Source: Natronospirales bacterium
GTDB lineage: Bacteria; Pseudomonadota; Gammaproteobacteria; Natronospirales; REEB76
Direction: 5' to 3'
Assembly (NCBI GenBank): GCA_021816765.1
Contig: JAKAXB010000004.1
Span: 1-64,000 of the forward strand
Length of the DNA stretch: 64,000 nt
How positions within the stretch are numbered: position 1 is the first letter of the stretch; each line of letters opens with the position of its first letter. Under the pieces are notes generated by a model. It was given only the letters and a program-made list of their open reading frames with translations, was not told where the DNA came from and did not search any database. Made by a program: the position numbers and the translations under genes. Shown here one piece after another: positions 27,667 through 37,646 of this stretch.

Positions 27667-29850
27667 TTATTTGATGAAGCCCTGGCTGTTGTTGATTTGC
27701 AGGAAGGTGCCGCTGCTCGCCATGAAAGACACCATTTCCGATTGCATTTCGTGTGTGACAGCGCCGTAGAGCGGAGCATCCGCAGCGCAGGCGCTGGACG
27801 GTGGTGCCGGGTTGAGTATCGAACCGTGGTCTCCGGCCTCAAACTGCACCACGGCATGCACGGGTGTGGTGAAGTTGCCGGTATTGCCGTTGACGGCGGT
27901 AAGGCCCATGAGATTTACCAGCAGATTGGTGCTGCTGTTGGGCACGACTGTGTCGGGCACGTTGCAGGGGTCGTTGTTGAAACCGCCCACCACCTCGATC
28001 ATGTGAATGGGATCATTGGCCGCCGCCGTCGCGGCGTAATTGGCCGGATCGCCGTCCTCGATGACTGTCTGCGCATCGCGGAAGAAGTCAAAGAAGAACT
28101 GGGTGTTCTGCACGATGCCTTCCTGGGCAAGACCGCTGATGATCTGCGGCGCGAAACTCTGGGAGTTCAGCAGCAGTTGGGTGACGTCGCCGCCCGGATT
28201 GGCGAGCGTCGCCGCCACAATGTGCTTGCCATCCACGCCGAGGAATGTGGTGCCCACGATACCGCCCAGGGAATGACCTACAAAATAGAGTTGTGAACCG
28301 TCAAACGTGTTGATGGCGGTGGGCGCGCTTGGCGGACCCGAAATTGCTGCCAGGGTCGGCACGGTGGCAGTGAGGTTGATGAGATCCGCCACCGCCTCCC
28401 GCAGGTTGTCCCGGGAAGTCAGCAGACTCGACAGATTGATGAAGTAAGTGCCAGACGGCGCGATGCCGGTGCCCGCCGGCAGGAAGGGGGGGATCGGCGG
28501 CAGATCAAAGGTGCGCTCGTGGCCTTTCTGATAAAGCGGATCGCTGGTATTGGTTATGCCATGCAACGGCAGATCGATGGCAACCGCCGCAAAGCACTGG
28601 CTGGCCAGCGCATCCGCCACCGCGAATACGTTCTCGCGATCCTGGGTAATGCCATGCTGGAAGATCACCGTTTTCCAGCCGCTGGCCGGCATGCTGCAGC
28701 CAGTCTTGCTGGCGATCGGTATGGTCACCAGTATCGGAATGACATTCTGTGCCACAGTCGCAGCCGGCATGGGTGACTGGAAAGTCGTGTCGCCGCCGGA
28801 ACTCGTATGCCAGTAACCGGTAAGCGGTGCGATGGGGTTCGAAGCCGTCGGCACGGCCGAGTAGTAGGGTAGCGCCACGTCACCCGCATAGATTTCTGCC
28901 AACCCCGGCGACGCGGAACCCAGCACGGCAGGATTGTTGGTAGCGAGGCCCGTGTCAATAATGCCAACGCCTTGGGGCTGCGGTGTGGCCTTGGCATTGG
29001 CGGCGATAGCGCCGAGGGTGGATCCGATGAACTGGGTGCTGAAACTGAAGGTGACGACGATGCTCTGGGGATTGATGCCGGCACCCGCCGCTACCGCCAG
29101 CTGCGGTAGGGTGAACTGCGCCACCTGATCCAGTTGCGGATTGCCGGTGGTGCCCATCGTGCCGCCGCTGAGTACCGGCAGATCCGCTTTGAGGATGGCC
29201 TGATAATCAGCGCTCGGCGTCACGGCACTGCCGCTGGTGTCCTTGATGCCGTTGGTGAGCACCACGAGATAGGTGCTGGGCACGGGTGTGGGCGTGCCGC
29301 CGACAATCTGCAAGGTGCTGGGTGCCAGCGGCTTGCACGGCGTGATATTGAGCACCGTGCCGCCGGAATCGATGGCAGGCGATACACTCACCGTGTAATT
29401 CGTCGTAGTCGCGCTGCAGTTGGCGCCCTGCACCAGCGGCGTCACCGTGCCCTTGGGATTGACCGCCTTGTTCTGTGGATCGGAAGCGACTTTGAAGACG
29501 AAGACGTCGCCGGCATTCAGGCTGGTGGAATCCACGGGGGCGGTGAAGTAGGCGTTGATGACCGACTGGGTGCCGAAACCATCCAGGTGATTCATGGCCA
29601 AAGTCGGCGCGTTGGCCGGGTTGTTCACGCCGGTCGGCAGCACCGGGATGTTCAGCGTGCCGGTGGTGCTGCCGTTGAAGTACAGATCATCGGGAAACGG
29701 CCCGATGCCGCTCAAGGGTGAAAAGCTCGCCTGGAAACCGGTGCCGATATTGGAGTTCGGTGCTGTAGAGTACGTCGAGTTGTTGCCCTGGACGCAGGCG
29801 GTGAGGGCCAGAACGAGAGTGGGAAGCAGGAGCAGCGCGCGCTTATTCAT
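27667..29850 (-). CDS. outer-membrane lipase-like lipoprotein, Pla-1/cef family
   Basis: The 727-residue product has a lipoprotein signal peptide with lipobox LTAC (about residues 16-19), so it is lipid-anchored. The N-terminal half (FSPLSGIGPFPDDLYFNGSTTG onward in segments) matches the bacterial lipase N-terminal domain of the Pla-1/cef extracellular lipases, seen also in the Vibrio lysophospholipase VolA. The C-terminal half is an alpha/beta hydrolase with VIFQHGITQDREN, the nucleophile Ser527 in GHSLGG and a late GDHGS that may give the catalytic His. Likely substrates are lysophospholipids or acyl esters. The start has GGAGG upstream; a riskier upstream frame to 29967 lacks a signal peptide. 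Confidence 0.85.
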   Translation of the reverse strand: MNKRALLLLPTLVLALTACVQGNNSTYSTAPNSNIGTGFQASFSPLSGIGPFPDDLYFNGSTTGTLNIPVLPTGVNNPANAPTLAMNHLDGFGTQSVINAYFTAPVDSTSLNAGDVFVFKVASDPQNKAVNPKGTVTPLVQGANCSATTTNYTVSVSPAIDSGGTVLNITPCKPLAPSTLQIVGGTPTPVPSTYLVVLTNGIKDTSGSAVTPSADYQAILKADLPVLSGGTMGTTGNPQLDQVAQFTLPQLAVAAGAGINPQSIVVTFSFSTQFIGSTLGAIAANAKATPQPQGVGIIDTGLATNNPAVLGSASPGLAEIYAGDVALPYYSAVPTASNPIAPLTGYWHTSSGGDTTFQSPMPAATVAQNVIPILVTIPIASKTGCSMPASGWKTVIFQHGITQDRENVFAVADALASQCFAAVAIDLPLHGITNTSDPLYQKGHERTFDLPPIPPFLPAGTGIAPSGTYFINLSSLLTSRDNLREAVADLINLTATVPTLAAISGPPSAPTAINTFDGSQLYFVGHSLGGIVGTTFLGVDGKHIVAATLANPGGDVTQLLLNSQSFAPQIISGLAQEGIVQNTQFFFDFFRDAQTVIEDGDPANYAATAAANDPIHMIEVVGGFNNDPCNVPDTVVPNSSTNLLVNLMGLTAVNGNTGNFTTPVHAVVQFEAGDHGSILNPAPPSSACAADAPLYGAVTHEMQSEMVSFMASSGTFLQINNSQGFIK

Positions 29851-29965
29851 TTGTTTTCCTCCATAAACGGCGGAGTTAGGGTACGCTGGAGACGCGCTGC
29901 CGCGCAAGCACCCGAAATTCCCATGCAAGATATGCCCAACCCCCTGAATTTCGTGGATTTGTAGC

Positions 29966-30556
29966 ATGTTCCATCCCGGCCGCGGTTACCGCAATGAATT
30001 CCGCATTATCGCCGGCCGCTGGCGCCGGCGGCGCCTCAAATTTCCCGACCTGCCGGGCATCCGGCCGTCGCCTGACCGGGTGCGGGAAACGCTGTTCAAC
30101 TGGCTGATGCACGTGGTAGCGGGTGCCCGCTGCCTCGATTTATTCGCCGGCAGCGGAGCGCTGGGTCTGGAAGCCCTCTCACGGGGAGCGCAACAGGTCA
30201 TGTTTGTGGACCGGGAATTCCAGGTAGTACAGGCCGTCAATGCGCACCTGCAGCTGCTGGGCGCCAGGGGTGGCGAAGTGTTGCAAGCCGATGCGCTCGC
30301 CTTTTTGCGCGGTCCTTCACGTCTTTTCGACATCGTATTTCTGGACCCGCCGTTTTCATCCTCATTGCTGGTGGAATCCATCGCTCTTTTGGATCAGGGG
30401 GGCTGGCTGGCGCCGCGAGCCTACCTTTATATGGAGTATTCCCTGGGCTGCGCTCCTGCGCTGCCTGCCACCTGGGAGGTGCGCCGCGAAGGCCACGCAG
30501 GCCGCGTGGGCTTTGCCCTGGCGCGGCGCGCGGCCGCGAAACTTGCCGAAGAGTAA
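29966..30556 (+). CDS. rsmD: 16S rRNA (guanine(966)-N2)-methyltransferase RsmD
   Basis: RsmD methylates G966 of 16S rRNA. The 196-residue product has the N-terminal FRIIAGRWRRRRLKFP block, PSPDRVRETLFNWL, the SAM motif CLDLFAGSGALGLEALSRGA (two halves of one strand-turn-helix) and the catalytic DIVFLDPPF. rsmD often sits divergent from ftsY; here the lipase gene lies between them. The divergent lipase start is 115 bases away. Confidence 0.95.
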   Translation: MFHPGRGYRNEFRIIAGRWRRRRLKFPDLPGIRPSPDRVRETLFNWLMHVVAGARCLDLFAGSGALGLEALSRGAQQVMFVDREFQVVQAVNAHLQLLGARGGEVLQADALAFLRGPSRLFDIVFLDPPFSSSLLVESIALLDQGGWLAPRAYLYMEYSLGCAPALPATWEVRREGHAGRVGFALARRAAAKLAEE

Positions 30557-31363
<807 letters not shown>

Positions 31364-31395
31364 GCAATACGGTTTATCAAAGCGAGGCAGAAGCA

Positions 31396-33063
31396 ATGAA
31401 ACGTCTTGCAGTTTTCTTTACGGCTTTGCTGTTCGGCGCCGCCGCCGCGGCTGCACCGCTCAAGCCGTCCCACAACGCGGTGGCCAGCGCCCAGCCCTTT
31501 GCCACCCGGGCAGGCATGCAAGTGCTGCAGGAAGGCGGTAACGCTTTCGACGCCGCGGTGGCGGTGAGCGCGGCGCTTGCGGTGGTGGAGCCCTACAGCA
31601 GCGGTCTCGGCGGCGGCGGTTTCTGGCTGCTGCATGTCGCAAAGCCGGATCGCAATATCTTCATTGACGGCCGCGAATATGCACCCGCCGCGGCCACGCC
31701 CACCATGTATCAGGACAAGCAGGGCAATGTAATTCCCGGCGCCTCGCTGAACGGCCCCCTGTCCGCCGCCATTCCCGGCGAGCCGGCGGCGCTGGTGTAC
31801 CTGAACAGGAAATACGGCCGTCTGTCGCTTGCTCAAGATCTGGCGCCGGCAATCCGCCTGGCCCGCGAGGGCTTTCCGCTGGATCCGTTGTTCCATTCCA
31901 TGATCGCCACGCGTGTGAACAAGCTGAAACGCTGGCCGGCCGCCGCCGCGGTGTTTCTGCCTCATGGACGGGTGCCACCCACCGGTTATCTCCTGAAGCA
32001 GCCGGATCTGGCGCGTACCCTGGAACTGCTGGCGAAGCAGGGCGACGCGGGCTTTTACCAGGGCAGGCTCGCCAAAGAAATGGTGGATGCCGTGCGCGCC
32101 AATGGCGGCATCTGGTCGCTGGCGGATCTGCGCGACTACCGGGTGAAGGCACGCCAACCGCTGGTGGGTGAATACCACGGCATGAAAATCATCTCCGCGC
32201 CCCCGTCATCGTCCGGTGGCATCGTGCTTATCGAAGCGCTCAATATTCTTTCCGGTTATGACCTGGCGGATGACAGCGGTCTGATGCAGAAGCACCTCAT
32301 CATCGAGGCCATGCGTTATGCCTATCGCGACCGCGCCGATTACCTGGGCGATCCGGATTTCGTGAAAATGCCCATCGCGCGCCTGTTGAGTCCGTATTAC
32401 GCGGCCGGGCTGCGTGTCTCCATCCTGCCGGACCAGGCCACGCCCAGCCGTGATCTTGCGCCGGTAACAGCGATGGCGCCGGAGAGCCGCCACACCACCC
32501 ACATTTCCATACTGGATAAAGAAGGCAACCGGGTGGCGGCCACTTTCACGGTGAACTTCCGCTTCGGCAGCGGCTTCATGCCGCCCCATACCGGCGTAAT
32601 CCTCAATGATGAGATGGACGATTTCGTTTCCAAACCCGGCGTGCCCAACGGCTTCGGTCTGGTGGGCAACGCCGCCAACGCCATCGCACCCCACAAGCGG
32701 CCCCTGTCCAGCATGACGCCCACCTTCCTGGAAACCAGGCACGGGCTCGCCATCCTGGGCACACCCGGCGGCAGTCGTATTATCAGCATGGTGCTGCTGG
32801 GCGCGCTGGACTACTTCAACGGCGGAGATGCGAAGAGCATCGTCAGCATCCCGCGTTACCACATGCAGTACCTGCCGGACGTCGTGTTCTACGAACCCGG
32901 AGCATTCACGCCGGATGAAATTACCGGGCTGGTGAAGATGGGCTATACCCTCAGGCAGGTGCATCCCTACGGCAACATGCAGGCCATCACCTGGGATTAC
33001 AAAACCGGCAAGGTGACCGCGGCTTCCGACCCACGCGATATCGGTACGGCGGAAGTCCGGTAG
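31396..33063 (+). CDS. ggt: gamma-glutamyltranspeptidase (glutathione hydrolase)
   Basis: GGT cleaves the gamma-glutamyl bond of glutathione in the periplasm and self-cleaves into two subunits. The 555-residue precursor has a signal peptide (MKRLAVFFTALLFGAAAAAA). The autoprocessing site is the Thr at residue 367 in ESRHTTHISILD, matching Thr391 of the E. coli enzyme. Substrate-loop residues appear in GLGGGGFWL, in VILNDEMDDF and in KRPLSSMTPT, followed by the GTPGGSRI oxyanion loop. I chose the ATG at 31396 because it starts the signal peptide and has GAGG upstream. Confidence 0.95.
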   Translation: MKRLAVFFTALLFGAAAAAAPLKPSHNAVASAQPFATRAGMQVLQEGGNAFDAAVAVSAALAVVEPYSSGLGGGGFWLLHVAKPDRNIFIDGREYAPAAATPTMYQDKQGNVIPGASLNGPLSAAIPGEPAALVYLNRKYGRLSLAQDLAPAIRLAREGFPLDPLFHSMIATRVNKLKRWPAAAAVFLPHGRVPPTGYLLKQPDLARTLELLAKQGDAGFYQGRLAKEMVDAVRANGGIWSLADLRDYRVKARQPLVGEYHGMKIISAPPSSSGGIVLIEALNILSGYDLADDSGLMQKHLIIEAMRYAYRDRADYLGDPDFVKMPIARLLSPYYAAGLRVSILPDQATPSRDLAPVTAMAPESRHTTHISILDKEGNRVAATFTVNFRFGSGFMPPHTGVILNDEMDDFVSKPGVPNGFGLVGNAANAIAPHKRPLSSMTPTFLETRHGLAILGTPGGSRIISMVLLGALDYFNGGDAKSIVSIPRYHMQYLPDVVFYEPGAFTPDEITGLVKMGYTLRQVHPYGNMQAITWDYKTGKVTAASDPRDIGTAEVR

Positions 33064-33083
33064 CAGCGCACTGTTGTGTACAA

Positions 33084-33138
33084 GCGGCCGTCCCGGCCGC
33101 GATGGTTTTGGAGTCGCGGCGAATGTCGCCGCTCCCAC
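33084..33138. repeat. REP-like palindromic repeat between ggt and murB
   Basis: Two hairpins stand side by side: GCGGCC/GGCCGC (33084-33100) and GCGGCGA/TCGCCGC (33116-33132) with outer GGAG/CTCC. The 17 bases at 33087-33103 recur exactly at 63152-63168, and CGCTCCCAC (33130-33138) recurs at 63195-63203. The design is that of extragenic palindromic elements. Confidence 0.7.
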
Positions 33139-33197
33139 GATGTCTTTTCGCCGGCCCGTGATGGAATTCCTCCCAGGCTCCGGTATGCTCTCTCCCC

Positions 33198-34220
33198 ATG
33201 TCCGTGCATTACACGTTCACGCCTGATGCACCGCTCACGCGGCGCAACACTTTCCGCATCGCAGCGCACGCCACATGGCTCGTGGAAATACATGATCCCG
33301 GCGCGATTCCAGAAATACTCGCGCGGCCAGAAGTTAAAAGCCAGCCACTACTGGTGCTGGGAGAGGGCAGCAATGTGTTGTTCACCCGCGATTTCGACGG
33401 TGCTGTGCTTACCTTCGACACGCGTGGCATGGAGATGCTTGAGAACGATGGCGAAACCGCACGAGTACGCGCTACGGCGGGCGAGGACTGGCATGGGTTG
33501 GTGCGCTGGACGCTGGCGCAAGGATTGTGTGGTCTGGAAAACCTCTCGCTTATCCCCGGCACCGTGGGTGCCGCGCCCATGCAGAACATAGGCGCCTACG
33601 GCGCAGAACTCTCGGAAACACTGGAGATTGTTGAAGCCTACGACCGCACCTGCGGCGAGTCGGTACGGCTCAGCCGCGCGCAGTGCGGTTTCAGCTACCG
33701 GCAGAGTGTTTTCAAACAGCAGCCGGAACGCTGGATTGTCACGGTGGTGGAACTGTGTCTGCGCCGGAATGCGCCATTGAAACTGGACTACGCCGGCGTG
33801 CGCGAGGAATTGGCCGCCTTGAACTTGGCGCAGCCGACTGCCGCGGACGTATCGGAAGCCGTCTGCCGCCTGCGGCGGCGCAAACTGCCGGACCCTGCCG
33901 TCATCGGCAACGCCGGCAGCTTCTTCAAGAACCCCGTGGTTTCCCCGAATCAGGCTGCACAGTTACAGAGTGAGCACGCGGGGCTACCGGTGTTCAACGT
34001 GCCGGATGGCAAGAAACTCAGCGCCGCTTGGTTGATTGAGCAATGTGGCTGGAAAGGTTTCCGCGAGGGCGATGCGGGCGTGTCCGATAAACATGCGCTG
34101 GTACTGGTGAACTACGGCTGCGCCACCGGCGCACAAATCTGGTCGCTGGCGCAGCGCATCCGGGATTCAGTACAGGAGAAATTCGGTATCCGGCTGGAGC
34201 CCGAGCCGCGGATTATTTAG
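33198..34220 (+). CDS. murB: UDP-N-acetylenolpyruvoylglucosamine reductase MurB
   Basis: MurB uses FAD and NADPH to reduce UDP-GlcNAc-enolpyruvate to UDP-MurNAc, the second committed step of peptidoglycan synthesis. The 340-residue protein has the type I (E. coli-like) layout: NTFRIAAHA at the N-terminus, LGEGSNVLFT, the FAD-binding LIPGTVGAAPMQNIGAYGAE in two parts, SYRQSVFK, the catalytic Ser in GNAGSFFKNP and the C-terminal Glu in FGIRLEPEPRI. The CAGGCG/CGCCTG stem directly after the stop lacks a good T-run. Confidence 0.96.
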   Translation: MSVHYTFTPDAPLTRRNTFRIAAHATWLVEIHDPGAIPEILARPEVKSQPLLVLGEGSNVLFTRDFDGAVLTFDTRGMEMLENDGETARVRATAGEDWHGLVRWTLAQGLCGLENLSLIPGTVGAAPMQNIGAYGAELSETLEIVEAYDRTCGESVRLSRAQCGFSYRQSVFKQQPERWIVTVVELCLRRNAPLKLDYAGVREELAALNLAQPTAADVSEAVCRLRRRKLPDPAVIGNAGSFFKNPVVSPNQAAQLQSEHAGLPVFNVPDGKKLSAAWLIEQCGWKGFREGDAGVSDKHALVLVNYGCATGAQIWSLAQRIRDSVQEKFGIRLEPEPRII

Positions 34221-34316
34221 CAGGCGTGCGCGCCTGTACGGCAGGGCGCTTTTGTTGTGTATCCCGTGTGTACCCGGCATAGGCCCAATTAATCCCCCCC
34301 GTATTCATTCGACATT

Positions 34317-34634
34317 ACCTGAATGCCGAGTGTTTTTTCTTCCCACCCGTAGCGTGAGCCGAGCACTGGGCTGAGTGAGGATCAGGCCCGTGCCGGAACG
34401 GCATGAGGCGATGCCAGGAAGACGGGCCTTCGCAGCGGACCAGGGATGGCCTGTCTGCGAAGCCCCGAACGAGGGAAGCGCGCAGGGCAGGTTGCCTTCT
34501 CAGGCAGCCCCGCGCTCCGGGGGAATGGTTTTGGTGACTTTTGCCGAAACAAAAGTCACCTGTCGTGCGGGGGCGAGTCACACTGCGACGAGCGCCCGAC
34601 CAGAATGGTCGGGCTGGAACGGAACCCCACATCA
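34317..34634. repeat. non-coding element with nested perfect inverted repeats
   Basis: The 414 bases between murB and btuB hold no supported gene. The part next to btuB contains two perfect hairpins: GGTGACTTTTG (34533-34543) with CAAAAGTCACC (34550-34560), and GCCCGACCA (34594-34602) with TGGTCGGGC (34606-34614). From general memory of gammaproteobacterial genomes the first hairpin and its surroundings look like a dispersed repeat, but I cannot count copies outside the window and see no second copy within it. Low-complexity frames on both strands look spurious. Confidence 0.5.
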
Positions 34635-36494
34635 TTATTTCGAGTTGTATTCCACCCGCACGAACAGCGAACGGCCCGCCGTGTTGTAGCCGGCGGCGGT
34701 CTGGTAGTGGGTGTTGAACAGGTTTTCCAGACTGCCGCTCACGGCGAAGCCATGGCCCACGTTCTGACGCAGCGTCACGCCGGCGAGCACGTAACCGGCA
34801 TCGGTGACCGGGGCGCCGGTGTTGAAATCCAGATCACTGCGCGGACCGGTGACGATGAGATGCGCGCCGAAACTGGTGGTGTCATCGTGCCAGTCGAGAG
34901 CGGTGGTAAAGGTGCGTTCCGAGCGGCGCAGCAGCAACGTACCCGTATCCAGGTTCTGCGGCTGCTGGAAGATCACGTGGGTGCGCCAGGACCAGGATTG
35001 CTGTGCCAGCAGATATCCCAGCTCCAGGCCGCGCACGCGGGCGCGGGCGATGTTCTGGTTTTCGCCGTTCAGATTGCTGGGTGTCACGACAAACTGGATG
35101 AGGTTATTTAGGTTGTCGCGGAACGCGCTCAGTGTAAAACTCTGGTGAGGGCCGATTTTATGGCGCAGGCCCAGTTCCACGTTTTGTGAAGTCTCCGGCT
35201 GCAGGCCCGGGTTGCCGCCGAAGCCGAAGCGCTCCTCGGCGCTGGGCGCGCGGAAGCCGGTGCCGACACCCGCGGTGAGGCGTGTGTCGGCCGTCAGATC
35301 GTAACCGTAATCCGCATTCCAGGTGAGATGATTACCGAAAGCCTGGTCATGGGTGTCGCGTGCCGCCGCCACCAGACGGTGGCCGCCCGCGTGGAGGTCA
35401 TCTTCCAGATACAGGGCATTGATGCGGTCGGGGGCGTCGTAGCCGAGGCCGAAGGACTGGGAAGATACGTGCTGCGCCTCGGAATACAGTCCGGCGGTGA
35501 GCAGCTGGTATTCGCCGAGCGCGATGTCGTTCTGCCAGTCCATCACGTTTCTCTGAGTATGCACGAAGTCCGGACTCTGTTGTGGGTTGAACGGGTCACC
35601 CTGCAACTGACCAATCTCATCCAGCATGTGGCTCAGGCTGAGGCGGCTGCGCCAGCCGGGCAGGAAATGACCCGTCAGGTCCGTGCTGGTGACTTGGTTC
35701 TGGAAATGCTCGTCCTGCGGTACCAGATTGAAGGGTGGGTTGGGAGAGAAATCCATGTATTGGGTGTCGCCGCTGCTCTGCCAGTGGTTGAAGGCCACGT
35801 CCAGGCCCCCGAGTCTGCTCCGTGCGTAGGCATTCCAGGTGCGGTCGGTGTTGCCGTTGTCAATGCTGCTGCCGGCCACTGCCGGGAAACCATCGGTGTG
35901 GTAATCGTCGGCGGACACGCCGAAGGCGCTGTTGCCCCGGGCGTAATCGAAATGACCTCCACTGTCATAGGTGCCATAGCGGCCGGCGCCGACGTGGGCG
36001 CCGTAATGGGTGCCTTTACCTCCCTGTTTGGTAATGATGTTGATGACGCCACCGATGGCGTCGGAACCATAGAGCGCCGCCCGCGGACCCTTGACAATCT
36101 CGATGCGCTCGATGTCATTCAGGTGGATGTTCTGCAGAGCCGCGCCGCTGCCGTCGGCGGGGTTGATCTTCACGCCATTGATCATCACCAGCGTCTGGTT
36201 GCTGTCGGTGCCGCGCAGGAACACGGAAGTGGGCTGGCCCGGTCCGCCGTTGCTGGCCACGTCCAGCCCCGCGTACTGCTGTAGCAAGCTGCCGAGGGTC
36301 TGGGCGCCGCTCAACTGGATCTGCCGGGCGGTGATGACGATCACCGGCGCCACCTCCTGGTTGGCGGTGAGCGCGGTGCGCGTGGCAGTCACCACGATGG
36401 GTTCGCCGAGGCTGGTGGAATTGTCGGCCAGCACGGTGAAGGGAAAAGATACAAGCAGTGCCGCAGCACCGCCCCAAAGGATGGATGAACGCAT
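34635..36494 (-). CDS. btuB: TonB-dependent vitamin B12 receptor BtuB
   Basis: BtuB imports cobalamin across the outer membrane. The 619-residue precursor has a signal peptide (MRSSILWGGAAALLVSFPFTVLA), a TonB-box-like EPIVVTATR, and a plug domain with TLGSLLQQYAGLDV, FLRGTDSNQTLVMINGV and IERIEIVKGPRAALYGSDAIGGVINI in sections. The remainder is a 22-strand barrel ending in an aromatic residue region (VRVEYNSK). The ATG at 36494 has GAGGAG upstream. A cobalamin riboswitch precedes it, which supports BtuB over another TonB receptor. Confidence 0.94.
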   Translation of the reverse strand: MRSSILWGGAAALLVSFPFTVLADNSTSLGEPIVVTATRTALTANQEVAPVIVITARQIQLSGAQTLGSLLQQYAGLDVASNGGPGQPTSVFLRGTDSNQTLVMINGVKINPADGSGAALQNIHLNDIERIEIVKGPRAALYGSDAIGGVINIITKQGGKGTHYGAHVGAGRYGTYDSGGHFDYARGNSAFGVSADDYHTDGFPAVAGSSIDNGNTDRTWNAYARSRLGGLDVAFNHWQSSGDTQYMDFSPNPPFNLVPQDEHFQNQVTSTDLTGHFLPGWRSRLSLSHMLDEIGQLQGDPFNPQQSPDFVHTQRNVMDWQNDIALGEYQLLTAGLYSEAQHVSSQSFGLGYDAPDRINALYLEDDLHAGGHRLVAAARDTHDQAFGNHLTWNADYGYDLTADTRLTAGVGTGFRAPSAEERFGFGGNPGLQPETSQNVELGLRHKIGPHQSFTLSAFRDNLNNLIQFVVTPSNLNGENQNIARARVRGLELGYLLAQQSWSWRTHVIFQQPQNLDTGTLLLRRSERTFTTALDWHDDTTSFGAHLIVTGPRSDLDFNTGAPVTDAGYVLAGVTLRQNVGHGFAVSGSLENLFNTHYQTAAGYNTAGRSLFVRVEYNSK

Positions 36495-36616
36495 GATGGT
36501 CTCCTCACGCAGCACGCCCGCATACGTGAAAGCAGTGGCAAAACACCGGCGTGAGATTTAGCGAAACGAGGCGGGAGTACAGCCCGCGCGCATCGCCCAC
36601 CGCAACGCCGGAACAA

Positions 36617-36795
36617 TGCCTTCAGGCCGGTCTCCGGGCTCGCGAGCGGGATTCCTCCCGGATCTGCCGCCTTCCCGCGCTTCCAGCGCAGTGGCTTCGT
36701 GACAGATCGTGACTCGCCTACCGTTGCGGGGGCAGCGCCGGCATTGTCGTGTGACGCACCGGCTTCCCGAGTGTCATCCGCAAGGACGACGCCTC
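36617..36795 (-). promoter_or_regulatory. cobalamin riboswitch upstream of btuB
   Basis: Read on the minus strand the conserved blocks appear in the normal order: GGGAAGCCGGTG (36768-36757), GCCCCCGCAACGG (36733-36721), the B12 box GCCACTG (36695-36689), GGGAAGGCGGC (36676-36666) and GAGCCCGGAGACCGGCC (36641-36625). The leader should shut btuB expression when adenosylcobalamin is plentiful. Confidence 0.95.
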
Positions 36796-36807
36796 AAGGC
36801 GGCGGGC

Positions 36808-36836
36808 AATGTAGTGAGCTTAGAGAAGAGTGTCAA
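36808..36836 (-). promoter_or_regulatory. promoter of the btuB riboswitch transcript
   Basis: A perfect TTGACA (36836-36831) and TACATT (36813-36808) are exactly 17 bases apart on the minus strand, just upstream of the riboswitch. Confidence 0.75.
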
Positions 36837-36872
36837 GTGGCTCATGGTAGAGCCGCGTAACCTGAAGTTAAA

Positions 36873-37646
36873 ATGCATGGCATGGAAAATCAGAAGGGAG
36901 GCGCGCCCGCTCTCGAAATCCGGGGCGTAACGAAGTCATTCGGCATCAAGCGCGCGGTCTGCGGCCTGAATCTCCGCATCCCGCCGGGAGAGTTTTACGC
37001 ACTGCTTGGTCCCAACGGCGCGGGAAAAACCACCACACTGCGCATGGTGGCGGGCCTGCTCAAGCCCGACTCAGGCTGGATCAGTATTTACGGCATAGAC
37101 GTGGTGGACCAACCCGAGCGCGCCAAGCGCCCGCTGGCCTGGATTCCTGATGAGCCGCTGCTCTACGACAAGCTCAACGCCATGGAGTATCTGGAATTCG
37201 TCGCCGGTCTCTGGGGTTTGGAGGCGGCGCAGGCTCAACCTCGTGCCGAGGAGCTGCTGCGCTGGCTGAACCTGTGGGGGCAGCAGCAGACACGTATCGA
37301 ATCCTTTTCCAGGGGTATGCGCCAGAAGCTGTCGCTGGCAGGCGCGCTCATCCACGATCCCAAGCTCCTGATTCTCGACGAACCCCTCACCGGCCTGGAC
37401 GTGGCGGCGGCTCGCCAAGTGAAGGACCTGCTCAAACAGATCGTGCGTGATGGCGCCAGCGTGGTGCTGACTACGCACATTCTGGAGGTGGCGGAACGGC
37501 TCGCGGAGCGCATCGGTATCATCCGCAATGGTGAACTGATTGCCGAAGGCACGCTTGACGAGTTGCGCGCACGGCAGGGTGATTCACAGAACACCAGCCT
37601 GGAAGACCTGTTCCTGGAACTTACTTCCGAGGGCACAACCGTATGA
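36873..37646 (+). CDS. ABC transporter ATP-binding protein (exporter type)
   Basis: The 257-residue ATPase has Walker A (GPNGAGKTTTLRM) near residue 48, a Q-loop-like WIPDEPLLYDKL, the signature FSRGMRQKLSLAGAL and Walker B LLILDEPLTGLD. The SRGMRQK signature is typical of ABC-2 export ATPases. The start is not certain: ATG at 36873 or 36882, neither with a strong ribosome site. The downstream permease overlaps by four bases. The substrate is unknown. The divergent btuB promoter lies just upstream, but nothing shows a role in B12 transport. Confidence 0.85.
   Translation: MHGMENQKGGAPALEIRGVTKSFGIKRAVCGLNLRIPPGEFYALLGPNGAGKTTTLRMVAGLLKPDSGWISIYGIDVVDQPERAKRPLAWIPDEPLLYDKLNAMEYLEFVAGLWGLEAAQAQPRAEELLRWLNLWGQQQTRIESFSRGMRQKLSLAGALIHDPKLLILDEPLTGLDVAAARQVKDLLKQIVRDGASVVLTTHILEVAERLAERIGIIRNGELIAEGTLDELRARQGDSQNTSLEDLFLELTSEGTTV

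Noticed and set aside
34315..34635. A 106-codon minus-strand frame between murB and btuB
   Set aside because: Low-complexity Arg/Ser-rich translation over hairpins; typical of non-coding repeat sequence.
35328..36284. A 318-codon plus-strand frame opposite btuB
   Set aside because: Antisense shadow of a gene with clear TonB-receptor motifs.
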